The translations under genes and the position numbers were made by a program. This document shows positions 10,965 through 20,940 of a stretch of 64,000 bases of DNA, in pieces; position 1 is the first letter of the stretch, and every line of letters begins with the position of its first letter. The notes below the pieces were generated by a model. The model had not been told where the DNA came from, searched no databases, and saw only the letters and a program-made list of their open reading frames with translations. This stretch comes from Camillea tinctor (taxonomy: Eukaryota; Ascomycota; Sordariomycetes; Xylariales; Xylariaceae). Location: assembly GCA_022578605.1 (NCBI GenBank), contig MU394142.1:1-64000 (forward strand), written 5' to 3'.

Positions 10965-12551
10965 ATGGCATCTGTATTGCTCCATCAGCTAACAGTAGAC
11001 GCCGGGCCTGGCGTTGAAGCCATGTGAGAAAATGCCATCGCTCAATATGAAAGACTGACTGGAACCCCCATTCACATCTCAACTAACGTCCAAACCTTAG
11101 ATCAGATCCTGCACGAGGTGTCCGAGGAAGAAACGAGGTTCAGGGGTTATCGACATGACGGCTCTAAGATAGACAAGCTTAGGTCGTGCGTGGGACGGAC
11201 TCTCGATCCGATCCGCCAGCTGGGGGATATAGTCGCTCGTGCAACCAAAGCCGTGGGGATTCTACTCATACTAGAGGATAACTGTGTCGCTCACACTGCA
11301 ATAGGCGCTGTTGCTTTACAAGGTTTTGAAACGATGGCAGAAGTACTTCTGAAGTATGGTGCCAAAGCCGATCTCAAGGACCGGCATGGATGGACACCAT
11401 TGCACGCAGCAGCTGTTGTGGAGATCGACCCTCTAATCCGTCTCTTGCTGGAAAGGGTGGACAATGGCATACACATCGTAGATCGAGTGTCGTCAGGGTT
11501 GAAAGATGAGGACAATCGGGCCTGGCTAGAGGAGATGGTAGCAGAAAAGTCGGCGGGCAGCAGTGTTGTCAATGGCTTGAGGTTGGTTGCTAATAGTGGT
11601 TATAAGGAAAGGACTTTAGTACTCATAGATTCCGGGGAAGATATTGACGCCATAGACGACATTGGAGGATCAACTGCTGATGACTTCGTGGAGCTCTTGT
11701 TAGAGAAAAGAGCGAATATAGACCGACCAGACCGATCCGGGGAGACGGCGCTGTACATTGCAGCCAGAGACGGTAGTGGAAGTCTGCTGGAGCTTCTAAT
11801 CCGGAATGGTGCCAACGTTAACAGAAAAGTTCATGGATGGTCTCCTCTTCCTGCCGCAAGTAAAAACAGTCACTCTGATGGTCACATATTGGTGGCAAGG
11901 TATATGTTTGAGGACGGAGCCGATATGAAAGCCACAGACTACCATGGGCGAACAGCACTCCACTGGGCTGTCGAGCATAACAGATTATCCCTGGTCCTCG
12001 AGTTGGTCCATAAAGGAGCCGATGTCAATGCGAAGGACCGTTGGGGGATGACGCCGTTGATCTGGGCTACAAGATACAGAAGTACCCGACAGGTGGATTA
12101 TGCCATTGGAATTCTGCTGGAGAACGGGGCTGATGTCAACTACCAAACACGAGAAGGGTACAATGCTCTTCATTTGGCAGCTTACGCTGGAAACGTGGAG
12201 ATTTCAAAGCGTCCCCTAAACAAAGGAGCCGAACCGCAGGCGATTGCCACCAAAACTGGACTGAACTCGGTGGACATTGCGAAGATTATGGGTCACCAGG
12301 AAGCCGTGAAGCTTTTACAGAAGAGGGGTGCCATCTTCAGTGGTTGGTCACAATGGAAGCATGCCCAAAGTGTTGTGCGTATGGGTCATGAGAGTGACGA
12401 TAGCAACGAGAGTGACGAATCTGAGGCTATCGATATACGGGAGGTCCCTTGTGAGCTAAAGTTATGCGAATTCCTAGAGAAGAAGCTCCTTGGTTGGGAT
12501 TGCGATAACCGCGGAAGGGAAGACTCCAGTGTGAGTCTCGGATTCAAATAG
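10965..12551 (+). pseudogene. Goodbye-like N-terminus plus ankyrin repeats, disrupted by an early stop
   Basis: Resembles fungal STAND/NLR-type proteins that start with a Goodbye domain, but here ankyrin repeats follow directly with no NACHT/NB-ARC. ATG at 10965 opens a frame that stops at TGA 11025-11027 after 20 codons. The same frame is then open to 12551. The segment after the stop (AIAQYERLTG, later LRSCVGRTLDPIRQLGD) looks like the N-terminal domain, so the TGA falls inside it. A convincing intron-like sequence (GTGAGA at 11024, CTAAC, CCTTAG ending 11100) would remove the TGA but breaks the frame. About five or six ankyrin units follow (GWTPLHAAA, GETALYIAARDG, GRTALHWAVEH, GYNALHLAAYAG). 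The C-terminus is Ser/Glu/Asp-rich. I call it a likely pseudogene or null allele; missed upstream exons could restore part of it. Confidence 0.65.
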
Positions 12552-13304
12552 CACGCTGGGAAACAGAGCGATGATGTTCTACTTGTGGAATAGAACTAGA
12601 GGCATTCACTCCTTCACAAATAATGCTCCTTGCGTAATCCAAAGCTGAAACGAGATAGAATTAAGGCCGTGCTGTTGATAGTTTGTCAGATAGTATATGA
12701 TGCCGACAAGTACATTCATATCCAAGCCCCTAGAGATATGCGGTAACTGTCCTTATGAATAAACATGAGCTTCTGGTTATTCATATAGCTGGGGTTGACA
12801 TGGCTTTCGAGCGTATAAAATGATACTACTTCATATGTAACAGGCTCACTATGGACAGTGCTGCCTTTATAGGTCCCAATGGCGTTTATCAAGTAGTATG
12901 AAGGAGGGTTTTATGAGCCCTAGTGCGCGCGTGGGTGAATCGGCCTGTGTGCCGATTCTCTACATACCGGGCCTAACCCGTCACAATATCATTGTTTAAG
13001 TCCTTTTCCCGGTTTCCCCTTTCCCTCCTTTAACGCCGAACCCCGGCTCCCGGACTGAGAACGTGAAACCCAATTCATCGTACAATCAATACATAGATTT
13101 TGGGAGCCAAAAAGGGGATACGTGATGGGAATATGATAGGATAAAGGGGAGGGAAGGAGGGTTGGTATGTGGGCTTGTTCTTGGCTGTCCTTTTTCTCTT
13201 CCAGTTTCTCAATCTTGGTGCTCACCCCTCCCCTCCTCTCTCTCTCTCTCTCCCATATATCCTTGTGCTGCTGCTTCTCTTTTCTTTCCTTTCCTTTCCT
13301 TTCC
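12552..13304. other. Intergenic with pyrimidine repeats
   Basis: Lies between the ankyrin gene and the convergent DUF1479 gene, so it is 3' sequence for both. A (TC)n run lies at about 13237-13252 and a (TTTCC)n run at about 13284-13305, directly against the DUF1479 stop codon. There is no coding signal. Confidence 0.5.
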
Positions 13305-14990
13305 TTATAGCTTCTTCCCCCCTCCTCCTCTCTTATACAACGCATCGAACCGATCCGGGAACAAGATCCCGTTCGCGAGCCTCACGAGGTCCCTCTCTGT
13401 CTTCTGCCGCTTTAGCTTTCTTTTCTTCTTCTTCCTCTCCTCATCTGCTTCACCTTCCTCTTTTCCCTCATCATTACCTTCTTCCTCCTCCTCTCCTTCC
13501 CCTTCGTCTTCTTCTGATGATAACGAAGAAGTACTCGCATCGAAAGGCAACAGCCCCATACTTCTCAACCCCCCTTCCCCGCCCGCATCGCTCACCTCCT
13601 GCACCCCCGGCCGCCCCGTGTGCTCGCCCTCCCCGCCACCGCCGCGATACCCGAAATCGGGCGCCGGCAGACCGAGCAGGAAGGCGCGCCGCTGGCGCGC
13701 AAGGTACAGCGCGTTGGTCTGGGTTAGCGGGCAGCAGGGCAGGTAGATCACGCTCGCGTCACTACCTCCCAGGTGCACCGGGTCCGTGGCGTGCACCAGG
13801 TCCGGGTGCCAGATGACGTAGTCTCCCGGCTCGACACGCGGGACGGGCACCATGGTGCGGTCGAGGCGCAGATGCGGGTGCAGCGCGGCCGTGAGCTCCT
13901 GGACGTACCCCGGCACGGCGCCGTGCAAGACGCTAGTCTGGGACACATTCAGGGACCAGTTATCCTCGTGGAGGAACTCGGCGACCGACGCGCAGGTATC
14001 CCGCCTATCCCTGCTGCCGGAAGCAGCAGCCGGGGGCCCGCGACGCGGCGAGAAAAACGGCCGCAGGAGGAGATACGCGGTCGTGAGCTGCAGCATGGGA
14101 CACGCGAGCAGCGACCCCGAACCCGGCGTGATGCGCGACAGCGCCAGCCACCCCTGGAACATGCGGAACACGCTGCACGACCCCGCGCCGTTATACAGGT
14201 CCGCCGTGGCCGCGAGCCGCGGCCCCGCGTCCCAGGGCTCGTACTCCTCCCAGCGGCCCTCGAAAACCCGCGCGTACGCGCCCCCGCGCCCATACCCATC
14301 CGGCTCCCAGCGCTCCACGCTGCCGCCATCCACGTGCGGGCCCACGCCCAGGGCCTTATCCGCGGGGCGCCTTACCCTCAGCCGATCCGCGTACGCAACC
14401 GGGTGCTTAGCACTGGCCATATCCGCGGTGCCGCAGCGCCAGGCGCGCATGGCGAAGCGCTGGGCGCCGAGCACGCGCGAGTCGGCGCGCGCGCGCACCT
14501 GGGCGGGCGACCAGTAGAGGTCGAAGAGCTGCGGGTCGGCGGGGGGCGTGCCGCGGGGCGGGGGGTTGCAGCGCAGATACTCGGCGGTCTCGTGGTGCCA
14601 GGCCCGGGCGGCGTCGGGCGACACGACGCGCCGGATGACGGCGACGCCGCGCTTGCGCAGGGCCTGGCGGAAGGCGCGCACGGCGCGGGCGTCGCGCACG
14701 TCGAGGTAGTCGATCGACGGGATCATGTCGAGCCCGTAGGTCGACACGTGCTCGGTCTCCCGGCGCAGCTGGCGCAGCAGCCGGGTGAAGGAGGAGGCGA
14801 CGGCGCGCTCGTGGCCGGCGATGAGGGAGCGTTTGATTTTGGCGAAGCGGGAGGAGAGTGGGATGGGCGAGGGGTCGAGGAGCGAGGGGAAGTTGGCGTT
14901 CATGGTGGAGGGGCCGTGAGAGGGGGGATGGGGGGAGGCGAGGTCCGGCCTCGCTTTGAGAGTGTCCGTTCCGGACGGCGGGTAGAGCAT
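13305..14990 (-). CDS. DUF1479 family protein, putative Fe(II)/2-oxoglutarate oxygenase
   Basis: Single-exon protein of the fungal/bacterial DUF1479 (YbiU-like) family, whose fold and His-x-Asp...His pattern resemble 2-oxoglutarate oxygenases; the substrate is unknown. Family motifs are plain: YWSPAQVRARAD (about 159), VGPHVDGGSVERW with H219 and D221, YNGAG, FRMFQGWLALS, and DYVIWHPDLVHATDP with H400. The first ATG gives 561 residues; a start at Met30 (codon at 14901-14903) gives 532 and looks better, because the first 29 residues are unconserved-looking. Residues 491-518 are almost all Glu/Asp/Gly, and 519-530 are Lys/Arg (KKKKRKLKRQK). They interrupt the usual tail just before LVRLANGILFP. 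Codons nearly all end in G or C, which produces long false reading frames on the other strand. Confidence 0.9.
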   Translation of the reverse strand: MLYPPSGTDTLKARPDLASPHPPSHGPSTMNANFPSLLDPSPIPLSSRFAKIKRSLIAGHERAVASSFTRLLRQLRRETEHVSTYGLDMIPSIDYLDVRDARAVRAFRQALRKRGVAVIRRVVSPDAARAWHHETAEYLRCNPPPRGTPPADPQLFDLYWSPAQVRARADSRVLGAQRFAMRAWRCGTADMASAKHPVAYADRLRVRRPADKALGVGPHVDGGSVERWEPDGYGRGGAYARVFEGRWEEYEPWDAGPRLAATADLYNGAGSCSVFRMFQGWLALSRITPGSGSLLACPMLQLTTAYLLLRPFFSPRRGPPAAASGSRDRRDTCASVAEFLHEDNWSLNVSQTSVLHGAVPGYVQELTAALHPHLRLDRTMVPVPRVEPGDYVIWHPDLVHATDPVHLGGSDASVIYLPCCPLTQTNALYLARQRRAFLLGLPAPDFGYRGGGGEGEHTGRPGVQEVSDAGGEGGLRSMGLLPFDASTSSLSSEEDEGEGEEEEEGNDEGKEEGEADEERKKKKRKLKRQKTERDLVRLANGILFPDRFDALYKRGGGGKKL

Positions 14991-15359
14991 ATTACTTACT
15001 ATTAATGGGGGTTTGAGGAGGGCGGATCAGGGATTTGGGGAACTCTGGAAGGACTGGTATAGTATGCTTGGGAAGATGGAAACTTAAGTAATCTTGAAGG
15101 ACAAGTATAATATGAATATATAACCTAATTTCTTTTACACTTTATATATGATCCTATCACGAGGCCAGGACTCCGCCGGTGAGCTAAAACCCAACCCCAA
15201 CGATACTTTCTCCATCTGTAGCCGATGGAGAATCTGACGGATGCATGTAAGTGGGCTTACTGCTGAAGCAGCAGCAGCATCATCATCTGTTCTGCGATCC
15301 TTTGGGGTGAAGCGAGCATAGATAAGGGGGTGATCTAGAGTGGGCGGAAGCCCACTTCA
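14991..15359. other. Intergenic
   Basis: Promoter side of the DUF1479 gene. Nothing else was recognised. A CAGCAGCAGCAGCATCATCATC microsatellite-like stretch lies at about 15267-15288. Confidence 0.4.
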
Positions 15360-15638
15360 TTAAGTTGATGCGCATGTGAAATTGACGTCCAGATCGTCGT
15401 CTTCGGCAACGGACTCCGAAAGCGAAGATATCTCTTGGCCCTTTTCCTCCCTGTAAAACCCTGCGTTAGCGATTTAGCTTGACAAGAGGTCGCTAATGCG
15501 GCTGGCTATTGGCCGGTGGAGGCGGCTCTTGAGCGACGCTCCCGCGGCCCGCTGAGCCGAACCAATCTGACGACCCATAAACTCGGGAAAGCGATCCCCC
15601 CCAATTGGGTGGGAGCCCTGCTGCTCGTGGGCGGACAT
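15360..15638 (-). CDS. Possible 81-residue protein with a very short intron
   Basis: Unrecognised. An ATG at 15636-15638 opens a 54-codon frame (MSAHEQQGSHPIGG...RPIASRISDLL) that looks like protein rather than a shadow of another gene. Joining 15484-15638 to 15360-15450 across a 33-nt interval (GTCAAG ... GCTAAC ... TTTTACAG) gives an in-frame acidic tail (EEKGQEISSLSESVAEDDD) and 81 residues. Branch and acceptor signals are excellent; the donor is weak and the length is below the usual fungal minimum. The unspliced alternative is 54 residues, stopping at 15474. The start lies only ~150 bp past the stop of the upstream same-strand gene, which is tight. It could instead be non-coding. Confidence 0.35.
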
Positions 15639-15790
15639 GCTCCAGGGTTCAACTGACGATATGCCATGCGTCTTATTGGCGATGCCGGCAGGGGATACGA
15701 TGGGTGGGATTCCGGGATTCCAAATTAACAGCACGCAACCCTCAGGTGCTTCGTCGTTACCGAGAGAGTGGGATAGCCGGGTCCTATATC

Positions 15791-16782
15791 TTAGGATGCC
15801 TTCCCTCGCTTGGATCGCCGTGGGGGTACCTCTTGCACGCTCGTTTCTGCGGCCGCATTGACCTTCCTCTTCGTCGAGGCCTTAGGCGAAGCCTCCTCTT
15901 TGTTGGGCTCTATCTTAGATACTATATTTGACCCTTCGCCTGTCGATGCAGTCGTAGCCCGCGTGGACCCATCCTTCATCAATACATAAGCCACCTTCTC
16001 GATATCCATGGCGCTGACCCGGAGACGCTTGGCGAGAGCCTGTGAAGCCGTGTTCAATTGGCGGTACTCCTTGGGGTTGTACTTGATGGGGGTTGTCTTC
16101 CCGCCAGAACACAGCCAGTAGAAGGCTTCGTCGGAAAAGAAAATAACACGCTCTGGGTCGTGGACGGACAGCAGGAGTGAAGCCGTGGCTGGGCCGATCC
16201 CCTTCAACTTCGTGATTGTATCGAGGGCCTTAAATGGGTCTTCCGGGTTGGACCAATAGCTTGTCATAGCCTCCTGGATGGTTGTTCTGACGGTTTCATC
16301 TTCATTGGACGATACAAGCTTCATAAGGGTTGGGCGAAACTTGCCATGACGGCTACGACGTGTCAGACAACCTTTTCTTATCCCTTTTCTTCATATCATG
16401 CCAGCCGTGCTATCCCATGCCGTGCCGTGCCGTGCCGTGAATGGAGAATGAGACCAACTCACAGTTTCCAATCGGCCAATGTCTTTACATCATCGTGGGT
16501 CATGCCCCTCTGAGGTTTCTCAGACTGGAGGCAAGCAGGGGCTACTCCATAACGGAATTTATCGAGCTCCAGTAGAGTCTTCTGGCCAGGTTTGACTAAG
16601 TACCCAGATACAGATGGAAGATCAGCTAGTCAGTCCTGAGCTGGTTTGATGGATCCGCTTTCTAAAGTTCACTCACCCCCCTTAGCTGAGGAGATCGATT
16701 CAATGAGAGCTGCATAGCGAATCAAGACTTGCTTGAAACGTTCAGCTGATATAGTTGTAGGAAGCAGGTCCCTTTGCATCAT
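15791..16782 (-). CDS. HhH-GPD-like fold protein (DNA-glycosylase superfamily), function unknown
   Basis: Conserved fungal protein with a helix-hairpin-helix of the base-excision glycosylase superfamily; no enzyme activity can be claimed. Exons (minus strand) are 16677-16782, 16463-16595 and 15791-16352, giving 266 residues. Donors are GTGAGT, acceptors CTTAG and CGTAG, and phase is continuous. The junction across intron 2 gives WKLRHGKFRPTLMKLVSS. The HhH motif LKGIGPATASLL is at about 129; a conserved-looking Asp is at ~154 in FFSDEAFYWL. The C-terminal ~60 residues are disordered and basic (KRKV, RRSKRGKA), suggesting DNA binding or nuclear entry. The usual catalytic Lys of bifunctional glycosylases is not evident. 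Intron 2 contains (CCGTG)4 at about 16420-16439. Two adjacent ATGs open the frame; the first is used here. Confidence 0.85.
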
Positions 16783-17415
16783 GAGTACATCCGACGAATG
16801 AACACGGCACTGATTAATATAAGTTTATGAATGCGAATATAAAAGCCAATATACCTAGAAATATTCCTATATGTGAGGAGTGTATATTGATGAAGAAAAA
16901 GGCAAAAGAAGTGAAGCGTAGATGATAACCTTTGTACATAATATTACGTACCTATTGAATAAAGACGTAACCTAAAAACCTGGGTTACTTGAATATATTT
17001 ATTTATACGATATGCATGGACTACCACTTGTTATATAGGTAATCCACGTTAAACCGGCGAATGCAGGGGGTGCGAGGGTCAAAGCTTTCCAGCTGAAAAC
17101 GTTCTACAACTACTAATAATAGGCAGGCTACGGAAAACCCTGAATGCCTCTCTACAGTACTTAACTGTTTTTTTTTCCCGTCTAATAAATTCTCCCAGGA
17201 CCCCCTTTTTTTCCTTTCTTCCCTTTTAATTATTATTCCTTTTTTTTCTTTTTCCACTCCCACTTCGCGACGATCCTGACATCCCGCTATTTACGATTTC
17301 CTCAAAAAGCTGACAGAAGAACATCTACACTTCTGTAATCATCGTTTGCATCTCTGCGCACGCGCATCCTCCTATAAATACATTAACTCAACCCTTCTCA
17401 TACACATTCATCAAA
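16783..17415. other. Divergent intergenic region
   Basis: Separates the minus-strand HhH gene from the plus-strand zinc-finger gene, so it holds both promoters. Pyrimidine-rich sequence lies at 17165-17255. No coding signal was seen. Confidence 0.5.
17373..17380 (+). promoter_or_regulatory. TATA-like element before the small zinc-finger gene
   Basis: TATAAATA stands 43 bases before the ATG at 17416. If used it would give a leader of only about 10-15 nt, so it may simply be AT-rich leader sequence. Confidence 0.25.
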
Positions 17416-17928
17416 ATGGGTGGCGGTAATGTAAGTGCTCGACCCAACCACTCTCCGATCATCTCCGAGACCTGCCAACTAGAGTAGGTCAGGGTAGTGT
17501 AGATCAGATTGTTGACATATGATTATTATTTTTGTTTTCTAGGGATGCAAGTCTTCCAAGAAGCGCGAGCGCAACCAGAAAGAAGCTGCAAAGGCCCCCA
17601 AGTCCCAGCTGAAGTCGGTATGTCTATCTCATGATCCTTCCCCCCTACAACATCTTGTTTATTGTTGTTCTTTGTTGCTGACATGGGGCTCGCCTCGTCC
17701 CGCAGAACGTCAAGGCTATGGACATCCAATGCCAAGTCTGCAAGGCCACCTTCCTGAAGACCACCCGCGCTCCCGAGTACGTCTCTCCCCCCTCGTATTA
17801 TCTTTTTTCTTCTTCTTTTGGATTATAATGTCCTAAGATATTGATCATCTTTATACAGGCTCACCACTCACGCCCTCAATAAGCACAGTCGGGATCTCGC
17901 TGCGTGCTTCCCCACCTTCGAAGCTTAA
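17416..17928 (+). CDS. Small zinc-binding protein (4F5/SERF-like N-terminus plus zf-met2-type finger)
   Basis: Conserved eukaryotic small protein of the DUF1909/At2g23090 type; its role is not established. Exons are 17416-17430, 17543-17617, 17706-17776 and 17859-17928, giving 76 residues with continuous phase. Donors are GTAAGT, GTATGT and GTACGT; acceptors are CTAG, GCAG and ACAG. The N-terminus is MGGGN/GCKSSKKRERNQKEA, a basic 4F5-like segment. The finger is C-Q-V-C ... H-A-L-N-K-H (residues ~41-60), a C2H2 arrangement. The first coding exon has five codons only. Four exons for 76 residues and C/G-ending codons suggest a well-expressed, conserved gene. Confidence 0.9.
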
Positions 17929-18407
17929 GTGAACAGATGCTCATCCTTCCCCCCTTTCCCTCTCGAAACTTCGAGGGGGTCCCTACGATGAAAGAGTTAG
18001 TCATGCCAGCAGCAGATTCTGTAGAGAAGAACGAAAAGAAAATCGTAGGAGACCAAAGGAAGGGAGTGGGGAGGAGGGGAGAGAAAGCTTTAAGGACCAC
18101 ACAAATTGCATACAGGTAGCGAAGGCGCATTAGGTATTTTTTTTACACCCAAGATGGGAAACAAATGGTAAAGGGAGAGGGATGGAGCAAAGGGGATGAA
18201 GGGTAAAGAAAACTTGAGAAAACCAAGAAAAAAAAGAGAGACACTTGCGGGGTTGATTTACCCCTTTATATATCGTCATATTCATGGTAACTATGCTTTA
18301 ACGAATCTACGAGTTTACATGATATAGAAGCAGTTTTTTATTCATATTCTTCCACTTACATACTTATATCCCCCCTTATTCATACTCTCCTAGGATAACG
18401 TGCTTAT
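17929..18407. other. Convergent 3' intergenic region
   Basis: Lies between two gene ends. Purine-rich tract at 18160-18245, then AT-rich sequence. No gene was seen. Confidence 0.5.
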
Positions 18408-19921
18408 TCAGTGCGCCTCGACTGCCGCCTGCCTACTGCCATCTATACCCTCAACCCCACCGCTAATACTCCCAGAAGCAGCATCAGCAGCCACCTTCTC
18501 CGCCTCCCTGGCCTGTTCCTCGCGGATACTCCTCAGGATATCGGGGTACCACCTCTCCCCGACGTCCGGGTGGCTCTTCACGCGATTCCTCAGGGTCGCC
18601 TCGCCCAGGGTGTCCGCCACGCCGCCCGAGCGGAACGTGAACTCGACCTCGTCCAGCCTCTCGCCACCCAGCGCATCGAGCACCGCTTGGCGCCGCGCGC
18701 GCACGTGCGCCGGCACCTCGACCCCCAGCCCCACGCTCTCGAGCTCCGCGAACGTCGCGCTGCCCCGCACCCCCTGGAAGAACGGGATGCTGAAGCGCGC
18801 GCCCTCGCCCGCCCCCGGCGACAGCACCCGGTGCGTCGTCGACGCGCACACGCCCCCCGTCAGCGCCTCGAGCCCCTGCCCCATCGCCACCACCAGCGTG
18901 CCCGCGACGGGCGCGCAGTCCACCCATTCCCCGCGGCGGTTCTGCACCTGCAGCCCCCGGTGCGCGCTCGCCTGCAGGAGGTAGCTCGTCAGCATGCTGT
19001 CCTTGTGCGGGCCCACGCCCTGCCCCGAGGAGGAGGAGGGAAGACCCAGCTCCGATACGTCCGGGTACTTGACGATCTTGAGCTTGTGCTGCTGGTCCGC
19101 GTCGAAGTAGCGCTCGAAGGCGGTGGGGGGCAGCTCGATCGCTTCGGCGACCAGCGAGGTGAAGCGTCGCGAGATAGACCCCATGCGCGATATGTACTCG
19201 GTGTACACGCTGCGGAAGTTGGGCAGGATCGCGGGTGAGGGCCACTGGTTCGGCGCGAGGAGGTTGGCGTAGCGGGGCGCGCCCGGCCCCGGGAGCGGAT
19301 GCTCGGTTGAGAGGTCGATTTGCTCCCGGTGGTCGGTCTGGCCCGCGGTTATCTCGGCGGACAGACGCGAGTACCCCAGGAAGGAGGGCGCGTTCTTCAT
19401 TTCGATTTTGAGTCTGCGGTTTAGCGGGTGTGAGCCCGGTTCCCCTTAACCACACCTTCCACTCCCGCCCCCCTTACTACCCCCACGCGCGGGATAGGTG
19501 GAAAAAGGTGGGGGGAGAGGAAGAAGGAAAGGGTTAGGCGGACCGCTGTGTTAGTGTATATGTGTATATGAATAGTATAAACTCACTCCCAACAACCCTT
19601 TTTTCGGGTTTTAGGTTTGTCTCCCCCCCTCTCTATATATATACTCTTTCCAATGATTGCATGTATACGTTTCAAACATGGTATGGTATTAGGAGAAAGA
19701 GACAGACAAAAACGGACTCACTTCTCTTCCATGGGTATATCGAAGAAGGCCTTGCCCTCCGATATGACCTGCTGCCATAGGTCGTCGGGGATCCCGACGT
19801 TCTTGAGATAGAGGAAGCCCACCTCCATCAGCGCGTGCTGCAGGTCGGCGAGGAATTGCGGCTTGGTCGCCGGGTCCGAGGCCAGGGCCAGGTCGAGGAT
19901 CGGGATCGACGTGAAAGACAT
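18408..19921 (-). CDS. 2OG-Fe(II) oxygenase, isopenicillin N synthase-like
   Basis: Soluble iron/2-oxoglutarate dioxygenase of the DIOX_N plus 2OG-FeII_Oxy type; the substrate cannot be told. Exons (minus) are 19722-19921 and 18408-19413, giving 401 residues. Donor GTGAGT and acceptor CCGCAG join EEK to LKIEMKNAPSFLGY in frame. The DIOX_N domain is at residues 5-60 (IPILDLALASDP, GFLYLKNVGIP). Iron ligands H203 and D205 lie in GPHKDSML and H261 in STTHRVLSP; the 2-oxoglutarate-binding R273-x-S275 is in RFSIPFF. All catalytic residues are present. Exon 2 is very GC-rich with G/C-ending codons. The 308-nt intron is long for this window. There is no neighbouring synthase to suggest a biosynthetic cluster. 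Confidence 0.92.
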
Positions 19922-20852
19922 GGCTTCTCTCCTCTCCCCCTTCTTATGTTTTCTTCTAATCTAAAAAAGATATTTCTTAGGACTAGGGTAAGCAGGCCAG
20001 TTTACACTTCCCACTTCGATAATATAATAAGCATGGACACCCCTTTTCCTTCGAAACTGGGATATGGTTTCTCAGGAGAGCGGAGCTGAAATAGATTGAC
20101 AGCCTCTAAAACTATATGCATGTATGGATGTACTCACACTAGCGAGGTATGGCGTAATCCCGCTCGTCGGCCCTCGCATACGCGAGACTTACCCCACGAA
20201 GGACCTCATGTCCACTACCTGGACATTATCTACCTCAAATCTTACAAGTGGGCTGACCAAGTCCCCTCCCCTCATTGGCGTGCATGCGAATATACAAGTA
20301 CCGAAGGGGTATTCATGGATTACCTGGGACCCCCCTTTTCCCCTCCCAAATCGTAAGTTATACATATACACTTTAAACTATTGGCTTTTGTAATTGCGTA
20401 TTGGTCTGTCTACTAGAGTTACCTGCTGTGTGTAGACTCATTAGGTTATATACCTACAATTGCTTTCTACCCGTATTTTGAACATTGGTACTCAGGTGCA
20501 TAGTCTATTACAAGTTATACTAGAATCATATAGTATACTCAGACCTCGATGTCTATCAAGTGCCATTCGACGAATATCTCCCTAACCTACCTATATAATC
20601 CACATATAGCTACCTACCTACTTCCTTACCTATCTCATATAAAAAACGCCCAGATTCAGCTTATCTCCAACCTGTCTCCCATTCCCACTCCCTTCCTTCT
20701 CCTTCTCCCCTTCCTCCCTATCCTAGCCCCCATTTAATCAACCACTCAATCAATATCCCTCCCTAGTGCTGACCGCGCCCACATGCCGTGAGGAACCTTC
20801 AACAGGTGCAGCGGCATTGCGCAACCCACTGCTTATCTAAGTTACCTGCGAG

Positions 20853-20940
20853 ACGGGACGGGACGGAGAATCGCGCCGTATGAAGATGACTCACGCATGA
20901 ACGTCTTGAAAGAAAAGCAGCTCATGCCGTCCCGTCCCGT
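20853..20940. repeat. Inverted repeat of GGGAC pentamers
   Basis: ACGGGACGGGACGG at 20853-20866 is matched exactly in reverse complement at 20927-20940, with a 60-nt interval. It lies ~930 bp upstream of the dioxygenase start. It could form a stable hairpin if transcribed. Confidence 0.7.

Noticed and set aside
11024..11100. Perfect-looking intron in the ankyrin gene
   Set aside because: Splicing leaves the downstream frame out of phase with the ATG at 10965, and no other in-phase start lies upstream.
13773..15005. 410-codon open frame on the + strand
   Set aside because: It is antisense to the DUF1479 gene; GC-rich codons remove stops from the opposite strand. Composition is His/Arg/Ala-rich with no domain.
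18411..19455. Long frames on both strands over the 2OG oxygenase
   Set aside because: Shadows of the real gene in other frames, caused by very high GC at third positions.
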